The position numbers and the translations under genes were made by a program. A stretch of DNA of 64,000 bases from Nocardiopsis sp. CC223A (GTDB taxonomy: Bacteria > Actinomycetota > Actinomycetes > Streptosporangiales > Streptosporangiaceae). The notes below the pieces were generated by a model. That model was not told where the DNA came from. It was given only the letters and a program-made list of their open reading frames with translations, and ran no database searches. Location: contig NZ_JASFDV010000019.1 in the NCBI RefSeq assembly GCF_030766825.1, positions 26,121 through 90,120 on the forward strand, in the 5' to 3' direction. Shown in pieces: positions 25,819 to 35,300 of this stretch (its first letter is position 1; each line of letters begins with the position of its first letter).

Positions 25819-27720
25819 ATGCGCTGGGACCGATTCGCCGTCGCGGTGGGAACGGTGCTGTTCCTGGACGCCCTGCGGGTGTTCCTGCCCTCGCTCACCA
25901 CCCTCTTCGGGCGGGCGGGGGAGACCCCGGCCGAACTGATGGGCCTGTACGCCCTCGCCTGGTTCCTGGCCCCCGTCCCCTTCGTCGCCGCGGCCCGGCG
26001 CCTGGACCCCGGGCGCACCGCGCTGGCCGCGGGCGCCGTGCTCGCCCTCGGCCGCCTGGCCTTGCAGGCGACCGACGGCGGCGCTCCCCAGCTGTACCTG
26101 GCGTCGTTCCTGGTGGGCACCGGGGCGGTCTGGCTGACCGCCTCCGCCATGACCACCGTCGACCGGCCCCGCGCCACCGGGCACGGGGTGATGGTCGGCG
26201 TCGTCACCGGCGTCGCCGCCACCGCGGTGATCCACACCCTGCTCAACACCGTCGACCTCGCCTGGCGTGACGACCTCTGGCCCTGGGCCGGGGTGGCCGT
26301 CGAGGTCGCCCTGTTCGCGTGGGCCGCCGCCGGGGCGTACCGGTACGGGTCGGGCCACAGCGAACCCCGGCCCGCACCCGCCCGGGCCTGGCTCGCCCTG
26401 GGCCCGCTGCTGTTCCTCTCCGGGCTGTACACCGCCAACCCGGCCGTGGGCGAGGCCATCGGGGAGACGCCGGTCGCCGCCGCGCTGGTCGCCACCACCG
26501 CGGTCCTGTCCGTCATGGTCGCGGCCGACCCGCGCTGGTCCACCGGGCACCCGGCGGTCCCGTTCGTCCTCCTGGCCGGGGCGCTCACCGTGCTGGCGGT
26601 CTCGCCCACCGAGCTCGGCGGGGTCCCCGGGGTGTGGCCCGGCTGGGCGCTGGCCGCCCTGCCGATCGGCCAGCTCGCCCTGGCGGGCTGCGCCGGGTGG
26701 GCGGTCCACCGCACCGGCCGGCCGACGCGCGCGGCCACCGGGTGGGCGGCGTCCGGCGGGCTGTTCCTGCTGGCGGTCGCGGTCTTCGGGTTCTACGCCG
26801 CCTACGACCTGTACTACGACAACACAGCGGTGCCGTTCCTGGCCCTGGTGCCCCTCGCGATCGCGATGAGCGGCCGCGGTCCCGTCCCGTCCCGCGCCGG
26901 GCGCCCCTGGCTGACCGCCGGGGCGGCCGCGCTGGTCCTGGTCCTGACCGTCGCGGTGCCGTCCTGGCACACGTCCTTCCGCGGCGGGGCGGAACAGGCG
27001 CACGAACCCGTGTCGGGGCTGCGGCTGGCCGCCTACAACGTGCGGATGGGCTTCGACATGGACGGGCGCTACGCCCTGCACGAGCAGATCGCGCTGCTGA
27101 ACCAGGACATGCCCGACATCGTCGTGCTCAGCGAGGTCGACCGCGGGTGGCTGCTCAACGGCGGCCACGACGCGCTGTCCCTCACCGCGGAGCAGCTCGG
27201 CATGGCGGCCTACTGGGCGCCCGCCGACGGGCCGCTGTGGGGCGACGCCCTGCTCACCTCCCGCGAGGTCACCGAGGTGCGCGGGCACACGCTCACCCCC
27301 AGCGGGCCGACCGGGGCCCAGGCGCTGGAGGCCGTCGTGCGCTGGGACGACGGCACCGAGGTCAGCGTCGTCGCCACCCACGTGCAGCCCCGGACCTACG
27401 ACTTCACCGCGGAGAGCGCCCGTGCCCAGCTGCGGGACCTGGCGGCCATCGTCGAGGGGGCCCGGTCCGAGGGGCGGCCGGTCGTGCTGGCCGGCGACCT
27501 CAACATCGAGCCGGACGACCCGGCGTGGTCGATCCTGACCGACGCGGGGCTGCACGACCCCTTCGAGCGGCCGTTCAACACGATCCCGAGCCGGGCGGGG
27601 GAGCCCCAGGAGATCGACCACATCCTCGTCACCGAGGAGTTCACCGCGGCGAACCCCGGCAACCCGGACGTGCCGTACTCCGACCACCGGATGATCTCGG
27701 TCGACCTCGCCCCGGAGTGA
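25819..27720 (+). CDS. Membrane protein with C-terminal endonuclease/exonuclease/phosphatase domain
   Basis: A 633-residue protein: about eleven predicted membrane segments in residues 1-385 followed by an EEP-superfamily hydrolase domain of about 240 residues. The domain shows GLRLAAYNVRMGF, the metal Glu in VVLSEVDRGW, VVATHVQP, AGDLNIEPDDP and the final DHRMISVDL. Related proteins are phosphodiesterases or phosphatases of unknown substrate; the active site probably faces outside. ATG at 25819 is chosen because GGAGG lies just upstream; an earlier in-frame ATG (25783) lacks one. A Zur-like palindrome precedes it. Confidence 0.88.
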   Translation: MRWDRFAVAVGTVLFLDALRVFLPSLTTLFGRAGETPAELMGLYALAWFLAPVPFVAAARRLDPGRTALAAGAVLALGRLALQATDGGAPQLYLASFLVGTGAVWLTASAMTTVDRPRATGHGVMVGVVTGVAATAVIHTLLNTVDLAWRDDLWPWAGVAVEVALFAWAAAGAYRYGSGHSEPRPAPARAWLALGPLLFLSGLYTANPAVGEAIGETPVAAALVATTAVLSVMVAADPRWSTGHPAVPFVLLAGALTVLAVSPTELGGVPGVWPGWALAALPIGQLALAGCAGWAVHRTGRPTRAATGWAASGGLFLLAVAVFGFYAAYDLYYDNTAVPFLALVPLAIAMSGRGPVPSRAGRPWLTAGAAALVLVLTVAVPSWHTSFRGGAEQAHEPVSGLRLAAYNVRMGFDMDGRYALHEQIALLNQDMPDIVVLSEVDRGWLLNGGHDALSLTAEQLGMAAYWAPADGPLWGDALLTSREVTEVRGHTLTPSGPTGAQALEAVVRWDDGTEVSVVATHVQPRTYDFTAESARAQLRDLAAIVEGARSEGRPVVLAGDLNIEPDDPAWSILTDAGLHDPFERPFNTIPSRAGEPQEIDHILVTEEFTAANPGNPDVPYSDHRMISVDLAPE

Positions 27721-27975
27721 TCAGCGGCCGGGGCGCTCGTACCGCAGCCGCCGGGCCACCCAGTACACGTTCACGCAGGACGCCGCGAACCCGGCGGCCA
27801 GCGCCACCACCAGCCACGCGGGCGCCGCCATGACCACCGCCGCCGCCGTGCCCGCCGCCAGCACCAGACCCCCGAACACCGCCAGCACCAGTCGGAACCC
27901 CAGCGCGCTCGCCGGGCGCTCCGGGCTGCCCAGCGGTCCCTTCAACCGGCCCCGCCGCAGCTTCTCCCGACCCAT
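27721..27975 (-). CDS. Small two-helix membrane protein (DUF6343-like)
   Basis: An 84-residue protein: basic N-terminus, then SPERPASALGFRLVLAVFGG leading into two predicted membrane helices and a short basic tail. It resembles the small actinobacterial DUF6343 proteins, whose function is unknown. ATG at 27975 is preferred over GTG at 27984 because GGAGG has good spacing only to the ATG. It is convergent with the EEP phosphatase gene; the genes abut. Confidence 0.65.
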   Translation of the reverse strand: MGREKLRRGRLKGPLGSPERPASALGFRLVLAVFGGLVLAAGTAAAVVMAAPAWLVVALAAGFAASCVNVYWVARRLRYERPGR

Positions 27976-28134
27976 CGCGACCACCTCCGGTCCCTACCAC
28001 TACCCCTACCCCCGCCGCCCCCGCACCCGCCCCCCGCCCAACGCCGAGCCGAGATGTCCGGCGAATGGAGTGTCCGCCTGCCGATCGGGGAGAATGTCAG
28101 ACAAGGAGCCGCCTTCGGCTCTACGCTGCACCGT

Positions 28135-28452
28135 ATGGAGATGCTGCTCATGGAACACCAGATCACCATCCGCGAACTGCAGCGGAACACGGCCGAAGTC
28201 ATCGACCGCGCGCGCAGAGGCGAGCATTTCCTGATCACCAGACACGGAGAGATCGTCGGCCGCCTCGTGCCGCCGGACCCGGCCGAGGAAGCACTGACCA
28301 GGGCGGTGAACAACGGGCTCATCGACCTCCGTGACCTGGAGTCGCTGCCCACGGCGGGAGAGGCCGCCGGAATGCCCAGGGAGCCCTCCCCGGCCGGTAC
28401 CCGCCCCGCGTCCGACGCCTTGCTGGAACTACGTGAGGAAGAGGAGCGGTGA
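28135..28452 (+). CDS. Phd/YefM family antitoxin
   Basis: A 105-residue antitoxin with a clear Phd core (QITIRELQRNTAEVIDRARR, FLITRHGEIVGRLVPPD) and an acidic C-terminal tail ending in ELREEEER. ATG codons at 28135, 28141 and 28150 are possible; the last has GGAG upstream. It overlaps the PIN toxin by four bases (GTGA). Antitoxin-first order is standard and autorepression is expected. Confidence 0.85.
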   Translation: MEMLLMEHQITIRELQRNTAEVIDRARRGEHFLITRHGEIVGRLVPPDPAEEALTRAVNNGLIDLRDLESLPTAGEAAGMPREPSPAGTRPASDALLELREEEER

Positions 28453-28862
28453 GGTTCGTCTACTTGGACACGTGCGCCGCGCTCAAGCTCTTCAAGGAAG
28501 AGGTCGAGTCGGAGGCTCTGGAACGCTGGTTGAACGACCGCGCCGACGCTCGCCAGATCACCTCCTACCTGACCCGTACGGAGCTCCGCCGGGCTCTGCA
28601 CGCGGCGGGCGCGCGGCCCGAGACCCTGAAGAGGGCCGCCGAGTGGTCGAACAGGACGGCCCAGCTGCGCATGCCCGCCGAAGTGTTCGACGCCGCGGGC
28701 GAACTGTCACCGGGCACCCGCCTGCGATCCCTCGACGCGTTGCACGTGGCCTGTGCCCTGGGACTCGGCACGGCCCTGATCGGCTTCGTCACGTACGACG
28801 TGAGGCTGGCGAAGGCGGCGGAGGCCGAAGGCCTCCCCGTCGTCTCCCCCGAGCCGAGATGA
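28449..28862 (+). CDS. vapC: PIN-domain (VapC) toxin
   Basis: A 137-residue PIN ribonuclease with all four conserved acidic positions in place: YLDTCAALKLF (Asp), LTRTELRRAL (Glu), RSLDALHVACAL (Asp) and VTYDVRLAKAA (Asp). GTG start overlaps the Phd-type antitoxin. Unlike the VapC-like gene at 25266 its active site is intact, so it should be a functional toxin. A strong hairpin follows. Confidence 0.88.
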   Translation: MRFVYLDTCAALKLFKEEVESEALERWLNDRADARQITSYLTRTELRRALHAAGARPETLKRAAEWSNRTAQLRMPAEVFDAAGELSPGTRLRSLDALHVACALGLGTALIGFVTYDVRLAKAAEAEGLPVVSPEPR

Positions 28863-28870
28863 TCGGAGCA

Positions 28871-28911
28871 CCGCGGGGGCGGGACACCGTCGCGGTGCCC
28901 CGCCCCCGCGG
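28871..28911. terminator. Bidirectional hairpin between vapC and purL
   Basis: 13-bp perfect GC-rich arms at 28871-28883 and 28899-28911, with an inner CACCG/CGGTG stem. It sits between two convergent operons and can serve both. Confidence 0.75.
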
Positions 28912-28923
28912 GTGAAGCCGGTC

Positions 28924-31218
28924 CTACAGGTCGCCGAGCAGGGCCGGGAGGGTGGACTCGTAGGCCTCGCGCAGCTCGGCCAGCGGGACCTCCACGGCGC
29001 CGCCCGCGTGCGACACCACCAGGGCGTCGCCGCCCACGGTGCCGATCTGCTCCACCGGGACCCCGTGCCGGGCCGCCAGCGCCACGAACTCCTCCTCGTC
29101 GCCCGGGGCCACCGCCACGACCGCGCGGGCGCCGGACTCGCTGAACAGGGCGGTGAACACGTCCTCGGACACCGTCACCCGCACGCCCGTGCCGCCGCGC
29201 AGCGCCGACTCGGCCAGGGCCACGCCCAGCCCGCCGTCGGACAGGTCGTGGGCGGCCTCGGCCAGCCCGCGCTCTGCGGCCTCGGCCAGCACCTCGCCCA
29301 GCGCCGCCTCGGCGGTCAGGTCCACCCGCGGCGGCAGCCCGCCCAGGTGGCCGTGGACCGTGTCGGCCCACGCCGAGCCGCCGAACTCCGGCCGGGTCTC
29401 GCCGAGCAGGAACACCCGCGCCCCCTCGGAGCCGAACGCCGTCTTCAGGCGGGTCCGCACGTCGTCGATGACGCCCAGCACGCCGATGACCGGGGTCGGG
29501 TTGATCGCCACGTCGCCGGTCTGGTTGTAGAAGCTCACGTTGCCGCCGGTCACCGGGGTGCCCAGCGCCTTGCACGCGTCGGCCAGGCCCCGGGTGGACT
29601 CGGCGAACTGCCACATGACGCCCGGGTCCTCCGGCGAGCCGAAGTTGAGGCAGTTGGTCACCGCCAACGGCCGGGCGCCGGTCGCCGCCACGTTGCGGTA
29701 CGCCTCCGCGTACGCCAGCTGGGTGCCCGCGTACGGGTCCAGGCGGGTGTAGCGGCCGTTGCCGTCGGTGGACAGCGCCACGCCCCGGTGCGAGTCGTCG
29801 GCGATGCGGATCATCCCGGCGTCGTGCGGGGTCGACACCACGGTGTCGCCGCGCACGTAGGAGTCGTACTGCTGCGTCACCCAGGTCGGGTCGCCCACAC
29901 CGGGCGCGCCGAGCACCCGCAGCAGCTGCTCGCGCAGCTCCGCGTCGGTCGCGGGCCGGGGCAGCGCCGCGGCGTCGTCGGCCTGGAGCGCGTCCTGCGA
30001 CTCCGGGCGGGCGTAGGGGCGCTCGTAGACCGGGCCTTCGTCGGAGGCGGTCCGCGGCGGCATGTCCACCACGGTCTCCCCGTGCCAGGTCATGACCAGG
30101 CGCCCGCCGCGCTCGGCCTCCTCGGCGGTGACGTCGGTGACCTCGCCGATCTCGGTGGCCAGGATCTGCCACTTGTCGCAGATGGCCAGGAACTCGTCCA
30201 TCCTGGCCGGCTCGACGATGGCCATCATGCGCTCCTGCGACTCGCTCATGAGGATCTCCTCGGGAGTGAGCCGCGGGTCGCGCAGCGGCACCCGGTCCAG
30301 CCGGATGCTCATACCGCCGGTGCCGCCCGCCGCCAGCTCGGTGGTGGCGCAGGAGACGCCCGCCGCGCCCAGGTCCTGGATGCCCACGACCAGGTCCTTG
30401 GCGAACAGCTCCAGGCTGCACTCGATGAGCAGCTTCTCCATGAACGGGTCGCCGACCTGGACGCTGGGCCGCTTGGCGTGCGACTCGTCGTCGAAGGTGG
30501 CGCTGGCCAGCACCGACGCGCCGCCGATGCCGTCGGGGCCGGTGGTGGAGCCGAACAGCACCACCTTGTTGCCGGGGCCGGGCGCCTGCGCCAGCTTGAT
30601 GTCCTCGTGCTTCATCACGCCCACGCACAGGGCGTTGACCAGCGGGTTGCCGATGTACCCGGCGCCGAAGCCGATCTCGCCGCCGATGTTGGGCAGGCCC
30701 AGGCAGTTGCCGTAGAAGGAGATGCCCGAGACCACGCCGGGCAGCACCCGCTTGGTGTCGTCGGCGTCGGCCGGGCCGAACCGCAGCGCGTCCATGACCG
30801 CCACCGGGCGGGCGCCCATGGTGAGGATGTCGCGGACGATGCCGCCCACACCGGTGGCCGCGCCCTGGTGCGGCTCCACGTAGGAGGGGTGGTTGTGCGA
30901 CTCGATCTTGAAGGTCACCGCGCGGCCGTCGCCGACGTCGACCACGCCGGCGTTCTCGCCCATGCCGACCAGCAGGGCGTCGCTCTGGGGGGCCTTCTCG
31001 CCGAACTGGCGCAGGTGCACCTTGGACGACTTGTAGGAGCAGTGCTCGCTCCACATGACCGAGTAGATGGCCAGCTCGGCGGAGGTGGGGCGGCGGCCCA
31101 GGATCTCGCGGACCCGCTCGTACTCATCCTTCGCCATGCCCAGTTCGGCGTACGGCTGAGGCGTGTCCGGGCTGTTCTGCGCCACGGCGACGGTGTCGAG
31201 ACGAGGTACTTCAGACAT
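28924..31218 (-). CDS. purL: Phosphoribosylformylglycinamidine synthase subunit PurL
   Basis: The 764-residue synthetase subunit of the fourth step of purine synthesis, converting FGAR to FGAM with ATP and ammonia supplied by PurQ; PurS bridges the two. It is the short bacterial PurL form. Visible blocks include [26 protein letters not shown] with the ATP-site residues, [16 protein letters not shown] and the second-half nucleotide region [18 protein letters not shown] at 31218. It is the last of the purS-purQ-purL series on this strand, but with a membrane protein gene between it and purQ. Confidence 0.97.
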   Translation of the reverse strand: MSEVPRLDTVAVAQNSPDTPQPYAELGMAKDEYERVREILGRRPTSAELAIYSVMWSEHCSYKSSKVHLRQFGEKAPQSDALLVGMGENAGVVDVGDGRAVTFKIESHNHPSYVEPHQGAATGVGGIVRDILTMGARPVAVMDALRFGPADADDTKRVLPGVVSGISFYGNCLGLPNIGGEIGFGAGYIGNPLVNALCVGVMKHEDIKLAQAPGPGNKVVLFGSTTGPDGIGGASVLASATFDDESHAKRPSVQVGDPFMEKLLIECSLELFAKDLVVGIQDLGAAGVSCATTELAAGGTGGMSIRLDRVPLRDPRLTPEEILMSESQERMMAIVEPARMDEFLAICDKWQILATEIGEVTDVTAEEAERGGRLVMTWHGETVVDMPPRTASDEGPVYERPYARPESQDALQADDAAALPRPATDAELREQLLRVLGAPGVGDPTWVTQQYDSYVRGDTVVSTPHDAGMIRIADDSHRGVALSTDGNGRYTRLDPYAGTQLAYAEAYRNVAATGARPLAVTNCLNFGSPEDPGVMWQFAESTRGLADACKALGTPVTGGNVSFYNQTGDVAINPTPVIGVLGVIDDVRTRLKTAFGSEGARVFLLGETRPEFGGSAWADTVHGHLGGLPPRVDLTAEAALGEVLAEAAERGLAEAAHDLSDGGLGVALAESALRGGTGVRVTVSEDVFTALFSESGARAVVAVAPGDEEEFVALAARHGVPVEQIGTVGGDALVVSHAGGAVEVPLAELREAYESTLPALLGDL

Positions 31219-31296
31219 GCGTGGTTCCGTTCGGGATGTGCGGATGTGAGCCGGGCCGTGGCGTCCGCCGACCGGCGCGGAAGGTCGTGGGCGGGG

Positions 31297-31815
31297 TCAT
31301 CGGGTGAGGTCCGCGTAGCGGACCATCAGCACCGCGGGCTCCCCGGCGGCGCCCGTGGAGGAGTCGGCGATCATGACGGTCTCGTCGGTCAGCACGGTCT
31401 GCTCCGGCGGCACGTCCTCGGGCGACTCGGCGCCCTCGGGGAGCATGATCTTCCAGTCCCGGTCCAGCAGGTGGTCGTAGACCTCCCGGACGGTGGCCCG
31501 GGCGTCCCCGGTGATCTCACCGTCCTCGGTGAGCACGGTGACCAGCAGGGCGCAGCCCTCCTGCCGGCAGTACACGCCGTCCTCGGGGTCGGAGGTGTAG
31601 GACAGCCCGGGCGGCGGGTCCCCGAGCGACGAGACCTCGGGCACGTCGGGCGCCTGTGCGGGCGGGGCCCCGCCCTCCTGGCCGGTCTGCTGCGCGCCGG
31701 GCGGTACGGAGCCCAGCGAGTTGAACAGGCCGACGGCGGCCGACACCACCAGGCCCACGACGACGACGGAGGCGAGTACGTACATCGTGGTCCGGGAGCG
31801 CAGGAGCGCCATCAT
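31297..31815 (-). CDS. Membrane-anchored extracytoplasmic protein, unknown function
   Basis: A 172-residue protein with a short cytoplasmic start, one membrane helix (about 11-32), a Pro/Gln-rich linker and a C-terminal domain of about 110 residues containing a Cys pair (YCRQEGCALLV) that may form a disulfide. I recognise no family. It lies between purQ and purL on the same strand with gaps of 46 and 78 bp, so it is probably in their transcript, but a purine role is not evident. Confidence 0.75.
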   Translation of the reverse strand: MMALLRSRTTMYVLASVVVVGLVVSAAVGLFNSLGSVPPGAQQTGQEGGAPPAQAPDVPEVSSLGDPPPGLSYTSDPEDGVYCRQEGCALLVTVLTEDGEITGDARATVREVYDHLLDRDWKIMLPEGAESPEDVPPEQTVLTDETVMIADSSTGAAGEPAVLMVRYADLTR

Positions 31816-31861
31816 CGCGAGGATCGTCCCCTTGTCGGTGTGCGGTGGGACCGGGCCGGGC

Positions 31862-32557
31862 TCAGACGCCGGCCGGGCTCTTGGCGCCCAGGTGGGCGAG
31901 GATCGAGGTGAAGAAGCCCAGGCCCTCGGTGGAGGGGCCGGTCAGCGCCTCCACGGCGTGCTCCGGGTGCGGCATGAGGCCGACGACGTTGCCGTGCTCG
32001 TTGGTGATCCCGGCGATGCCGCGGCGCGAGCCGTTGGGGTCGGAGCCCGTGTACCGGACCACGACCCGGTTCTGGGCCTCCAGGGCGTCGAGGGTGGCCT
32101 CGTCGGCGACGTAGCTGCCCTCGCCGCTCTTGAGGACGACCAGGATCTCCTGGCCCTCGGCGTAGTCGCCGGTCCAGGCGGTGGCGGTGTTCTCCACCCG
32201 CAGCCGCTGCTCGCGGTTGACGAAGCGCAGCGTGGAGTTGCGGGTGAGCGCGCCCGGCAGCAGGTGGCTCTCGCACAGGATCTGGAAGCCGTTGCAGATG
32301 CCCAGGACCGGCAGGGCCCCGGACCGGGCGGCCGGGACGAGCTCGGACATCAGCGGTGCGAAGCGGGCGATGGCGCCGCAGCGCAGGTAGTCGCCGTAGG
32401 AGAAGCCGCCGGGAAGGACGACCGCGTCGACTCCCTTGAGGTCGGCGTCCGCGTGCCACAGGGCGACGGGCTCGGCGCCCGCCAGCGCGACGGCGCGCGC
32501 GGCGTCCTTGTCGTCGAGGGAACCGGGGAAGGTGACGACGCCCACACGGGCTGTCAT
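31862..32557 (-). CDS. purQ: Phosphoribosylformylglycinamidine synthase subunit PurQ
   Basis: The 231-residue glutaminase subunit that feeds ammonia to PurL. Class I glutamine amidotransferase triad: nucleophile Cys in [11 protein letters not shown], His and Glu in [10 protein letters not shown]. The N-terminal [13 protein letters not shown] and [14 protein letters not shown] are typical of PurQ. ATG at 32557 has GGAG seven bases upstream; the GTG two codons earlier does not. Confidence 0.97.
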   Translation of the reverse strand: MTARVGVVTFPGSLDDKDAARAVALAGAEPVALWHADADLKGVDAVVLPGGFSYGDYLRCGAIARFAPLMSELVPAARSGALPVLGICNGFQILCESHLLPGALTRNSTLRFVNREQRLRVENTATAWTGDYAEGQEILVVLKSGEGSYVADEATLDALEAQNRVVVRYTGSDPNGSRRGIAGITNEHGNVVGLMPHPEHAVEALTGPSTEGLGFFTSILAHLGAKSPAGV

Positions 32558-32844
32558 GAGCACACTCCGAGTCGTTGGTCGGGTCCCTCCCCGCGGCTGC
32601 GGGGAGTTTCGGCGAGGAGGCTGGCGGCGCCTGTCCGACCCCGAGGGGGGTACCGCGCCCGCACTTGGCAGCGTACCCGCTCACCTGTGCTCGGGTACGA
32701 CGCTCACCCCCGTTCCGCGGCTCGCGTTCGTACGATTCTCCCGATTCCAACGGCTCGGAGGGGCCGACGGGTGTACGACCCGACAGCCGCCGTGGTGTGC
32801 GACACAGTGGCGGCGGCGGTGGCCGCCGACCGCCCCGGGACCCC

Positions 32845-33339
32845 TCAGGCCCGGCCCAGGGCCAGTGCGCCGAGCCGGGCCGGGACGCTCCCGGCCGTGT
32901 CGTCGTCGGGGCCCTCGTCGCAGGTGGTGCGGCGTTTGCGCAGGAGCACGGTGATCCGCGGCTCCCCCTCGAAGGACACCTCGTCCATGAGGCGGCGCAT
33001 CAACAGAATGCCCCTACCCGATTCGGCATCCGGTCCGGGTAGGGGCGGTGGGCGCTCCGAGGTGAAGCGGGCGGCGAGCGCTTCGGGGTCGGGCGCTCTC
33101 CCCGTATGGGAGATGCGGACCTCGCACCACTGCCGGTCGATCTCGGCGTCCACCCGGTAGTCGGAGGTGGGGCCGCCGTGTTCCACCGCGTTGGCGCAGG
33201 CCTCGGAGGCGGCCAGCAGGAAGTCGTCGACGCACCCCCGGCACAGCCCGCCGCGGAACAGGAGGGTCCCGAGGATGTCGCGTACGACCGCGACCGTGTA
33301 CGCCCGCCGTGGAAGGGAGATCGAGAAGACGGCGTCCAT
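32845..33339 (-). CDS. ATP-binding anti-sigma-factor-like serine kinase (RsbW/HATPase_c_2)
   Basis: A 164-residue protein of the RsbW/SpoIIAB-like HATPase family. The N-box region DDFLLAASEACANAVEHGG, the GRGILLMRRLMDEV G-box and a final ITVLLRKR strand are present; a C-terminal tail of about 30 residues is variable. Such proteins bind sigma factors or phosphorylate anti-anti-sigma proteins, and many actinomycete copies are orphans, as here. It has its own unit: a strong terminator separates it from purS, and purQ follows after 287 bp. Confidence 0.87.
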   Translation of the reverse strand: MDAVFSISLPRRAYTVAVVRDILGTLLFRGGLCRGCVDDFLLAASEACANAVEHGGPTSDYRVDAEIDRQWCEVRISHTGRAPDPEALAARFTSERPPPLPGPDAESGRGILLMRRLMDEVSFEGEPRITVLLRKRRTTCDEGPDDDTAGSVPARLGALALGRA

Positions 33340-33413
33340 GAAATAACACCTCTCGTGCTCCGTCGTCGGTCATGGGCCCGGCCCGTCAAGGAACCTTCCC
33401 GAGGGCGGCGGAC

Positions 33414-33456
33414 GTAAAACGACCGGCGGCGTCCTCATGGGACACCGCCGGTCGTT
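33414..33456 (-). terminator. Rho-independent terminator of purS
   Basis: 12-bp perfect arms at 33418-33429 and 33445-33456 with further inner pairing, followed on the minus strand by TTTTAC. It is a textbook intrinsic terminator 100 bp after purS, before the RsbW-like gene. Confidence 0.9.
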
Positions 33457-33555
33457 CCATTGCACATCCGGCGCCGCGGGCACTTCTCGCGCTTTTGGGC
33501 GAAGGCCGTTAATCCGGCGCGACCGTCCGCTGCGGAGCCGGGTGGGGCGGGCGGA

Positions 33556-33801
33556 TCAGGAGGCCACGTGCACCCGGAAGTCCTCGATCACGGTGTTGGC
33601 GAGCAGGGTCTCGGCCAGGCGGCGGACGTCGGCCAGCTTGGCCTCGTCGACCTCGCCCTCGACCTCGACCTCGAAGCGCTTGCCCTGGCGGACCTGTTCG
33701 ATCCCCTCGAAACCCAGGCGCGAGCAGGCGCCGGCGATCGCCTGGCCCTGCGGGTCCAGGATCTCGGGCTTGAGCATGACGTCAACAACGACGCGGGCCA
33801 C
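33556..33801 (-). CDS. purS: Phosphoribosylformylglycinamidine synthase subunit PurS
   Basis: The 81-residue bridging subunit of the PurLQS complex. The whole family length is present: VARVVVDVMLKPEILDPQGQ at the start, then the LGFEGIEQVRQGKRFEVEVE strand and CLA-type ending VIEDFRVHVAS. GTG at 33801 is chosen because GGAGG lies five bases upstream. It is separated from purQ by a terminator and the RsbW-like gene, so it is not in the same transcript as in many actinomycetes. Confidence 0.95.
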   Translation of the reverse strand: MARVVVDVMLKPEILDPQGQAIAGACSRLGFEGIEQVRQGKRFEVEVEGEVDEAKLADVRRLAETLLANTVIEDFRVHVAS

Positions 33802-34164
33802 AGGGTCCTCCACAAGAGAAATGGGTGTGCCGCCCTCTTCGTCCCCTCCCGGCTCCCCGGCCGGGCGGACGCCTCTCCGTACTGCTCGGAGCGGGCGACG
33901 CCAGAGTACGGCACACGCGGGGGCGCCGGTGCGGTTGAGGCCTTCGTCACTCCCGGGCCGGTGTGTGGCCGGGTCCGGCCGGGGAATATCCGGGACCGCC
34001 TGCGGGGTAGGGGGAAACGGGGGTTTTTACCGCATCCTGAACCCCTCAAGCGAGTGTTTCGGTACGTTCGTGACTCGGATCACCACGATTGATGTCATCA
34101 TTGGGAGCACAAGGTGGCGTCTAACAGGGTGGAAGTGATCGTCCGGTCGTCCTGAGGGGGAATC
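33802..34164. promoter_or_regulatory. Divergent promoter region of purS and sigR
   Basis: A 363-bp spacer. GGGAAT at 33982-33987 followed after 19 bases by GTAG resembles a SigR-type promoter on the plus strand and would allow autoregulation of the downstream sigma gene. The stretch about 34025-34140 is AT-richer. No gene is seen. Confidence 0.35.
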
Positions 34165-34785
34165 TTGACGACTATCGAAATGGAACCGATCGCCGCGCGG
34201 AACAGTGACCGGCAGGAGCCGGAAGAGGCGTTGGACTTCGCCACCGCCGTCACGCCGTTCGCGGATCAGCTCTACCCCACGGCCCTGCGGATGACCCGCA
34301 ATCCGGCCGACGCAGAAGACCTCGTTCAGGAAACGTTCGCCAAGGCCTTCGCCAATTTCCACCAGTTCCGCGCCGGCACCAATCTGCGTGCCTGGCTCTA
34401 CCGGATCTTGACCAACACCTTCATCAACAGCTACCGCAAGAAGCAGCGCGAGCCGCGCCAGGAGACCACCGACGAGATCAAGGACTGGCAGCTCGCCGCC
34501 GCCGAGGCGCACACCTCCTCGGGCATGCGGTCGGCCGAGAACGAGGTCCTGGACCACCTGCCCGACTCCGACATCAAGCAGGCGCTCGCACGGCTGCCCG
34601 AGGAGTTCCAGGAGGTCATCTACCTCGTCGACATCGAGGGCTACGCCTACAAGGAGGTGGCCGAGCGCATGGGCACCCCGCTGGGGACCGTGATGTCCCG
34701 GCTGCACCGCGCCCGGCGCCAGCTCCGCGAGATGCTGACCGACTACGCGCGCGAACGCGGCATGCGCGTTCCCGCCGCCCGCTAG
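34165..34785 (+). CDS. sigR: ECF sigma factor, SigR/SigH-like (oxidative stress)
   Basis: A 206-residue RpoE-like ECF sigma factor closest in type to Streptomyces SigR and mycobacterial SigH. Region 2 is clear ([40 protein letters not shown]) and region 4 carries [20 protein letters not shown] and the helix-turn-helix [23 protein letters not shown] at 34165 is chosen because GAGGGGG lies just upstream; the first ATG (34180) has none. SigR directs thiol-redox genes such as thioredoxins. The zinc anti-sigma factor RsrA, normally next to sigR, is not found in the 515 bp downstream. Confidence 0.85.
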   Translation: MTTIEMEPIAARNSDRQEPEEALDFATAVTPFADQLYPTALRMTRNPADAEDLVQETFAKAFANFHQFRAGTNLRAWLYRILTNTFINSYRKKQREPRQETTDEIKDWQLAAAEAHTSSGMRSAENEVLDHLPDSDIKQALARLPEEFQEVIYLVDIEGYAYKEVAERMGTPLGTVMSRLHRARRQLREMLTDYARERGMRVPAAR

Positions 34786-35300
34786 TCCCGCTTCGGCCCG
34801 CCCGCCGCCGCCCGCAACGGACGGCCCGGCGGCCGACGTCCTTCTTCCCGGAGGTATCTCCTCCGGAGCCCCAGAACCCCGCCGCGCCGCGGGGACCCGG
34901 GGCGTTCAGCGGCACCTCACGGGAGGGCTGGAACCCCGCCCCCGTCCGGCGCCCGGGCCCGCGACCCCGCCCCCCGGGGGGTTTCGGACCGACCTCTCCG
35001 CCACGCTCCGTGGCCGGACCCGGCCGCCCGTCGCTCCGCGGCCGGACCCCGGCGACCCGGCGGCGAAGTCGTCGGAAGACCTTGTACATGCTAGGAAGCC
35101 CTGCTAATCGCGCTGCTCCGGCATCGGGGAACATGGACTCGCGGCGTAAAAGGTGATGGCCGGGTCTTGCGCTGGCCAGGGTGAGTTCTGTCACCATATG
35201 GTGAGGTCCGCCGTACACCCATCACCCCGGGTGCGCGCGCGGCGATCCGGCCGATCAGCGCTCACCCGCGCGAAACCGGCCCCGAATACCGAGGAGCGAC
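34786..35300. other. 515-bp gap after sigR with no rsrA
   Basis: Checked on both strands for a short H-x3-C-x2-C anti-sigma protein; none is seen. It holds a small 7-bp hairpin at 34848-34866 (possible sigR terminator), an AT-richer segment at about 35080-35150 and the palindrome at 35191-35204. The rest is GC-rich without a supported gene. Confidence 0.55.
35191..35204. promoter_or_regulatory. Perfect 14-bp palindrome before the 2-oxoacid dehydrogenase operon
   Basis: TCACCATATGGTGA lies about 100 bp upstream of the E1-alpha GTG. Its symmetry and position suggest an operator for the operon. The regulator is not in the window or not identifiable. Confidence 0.55.

Noticed and set aside
34786..35300. 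Possible rsrA downstream of sigR
   Set aside because: No frame with an H-x3-C-x2-C motif on either strand; the only long frame is Arg/Gly-rich shadow sequence.
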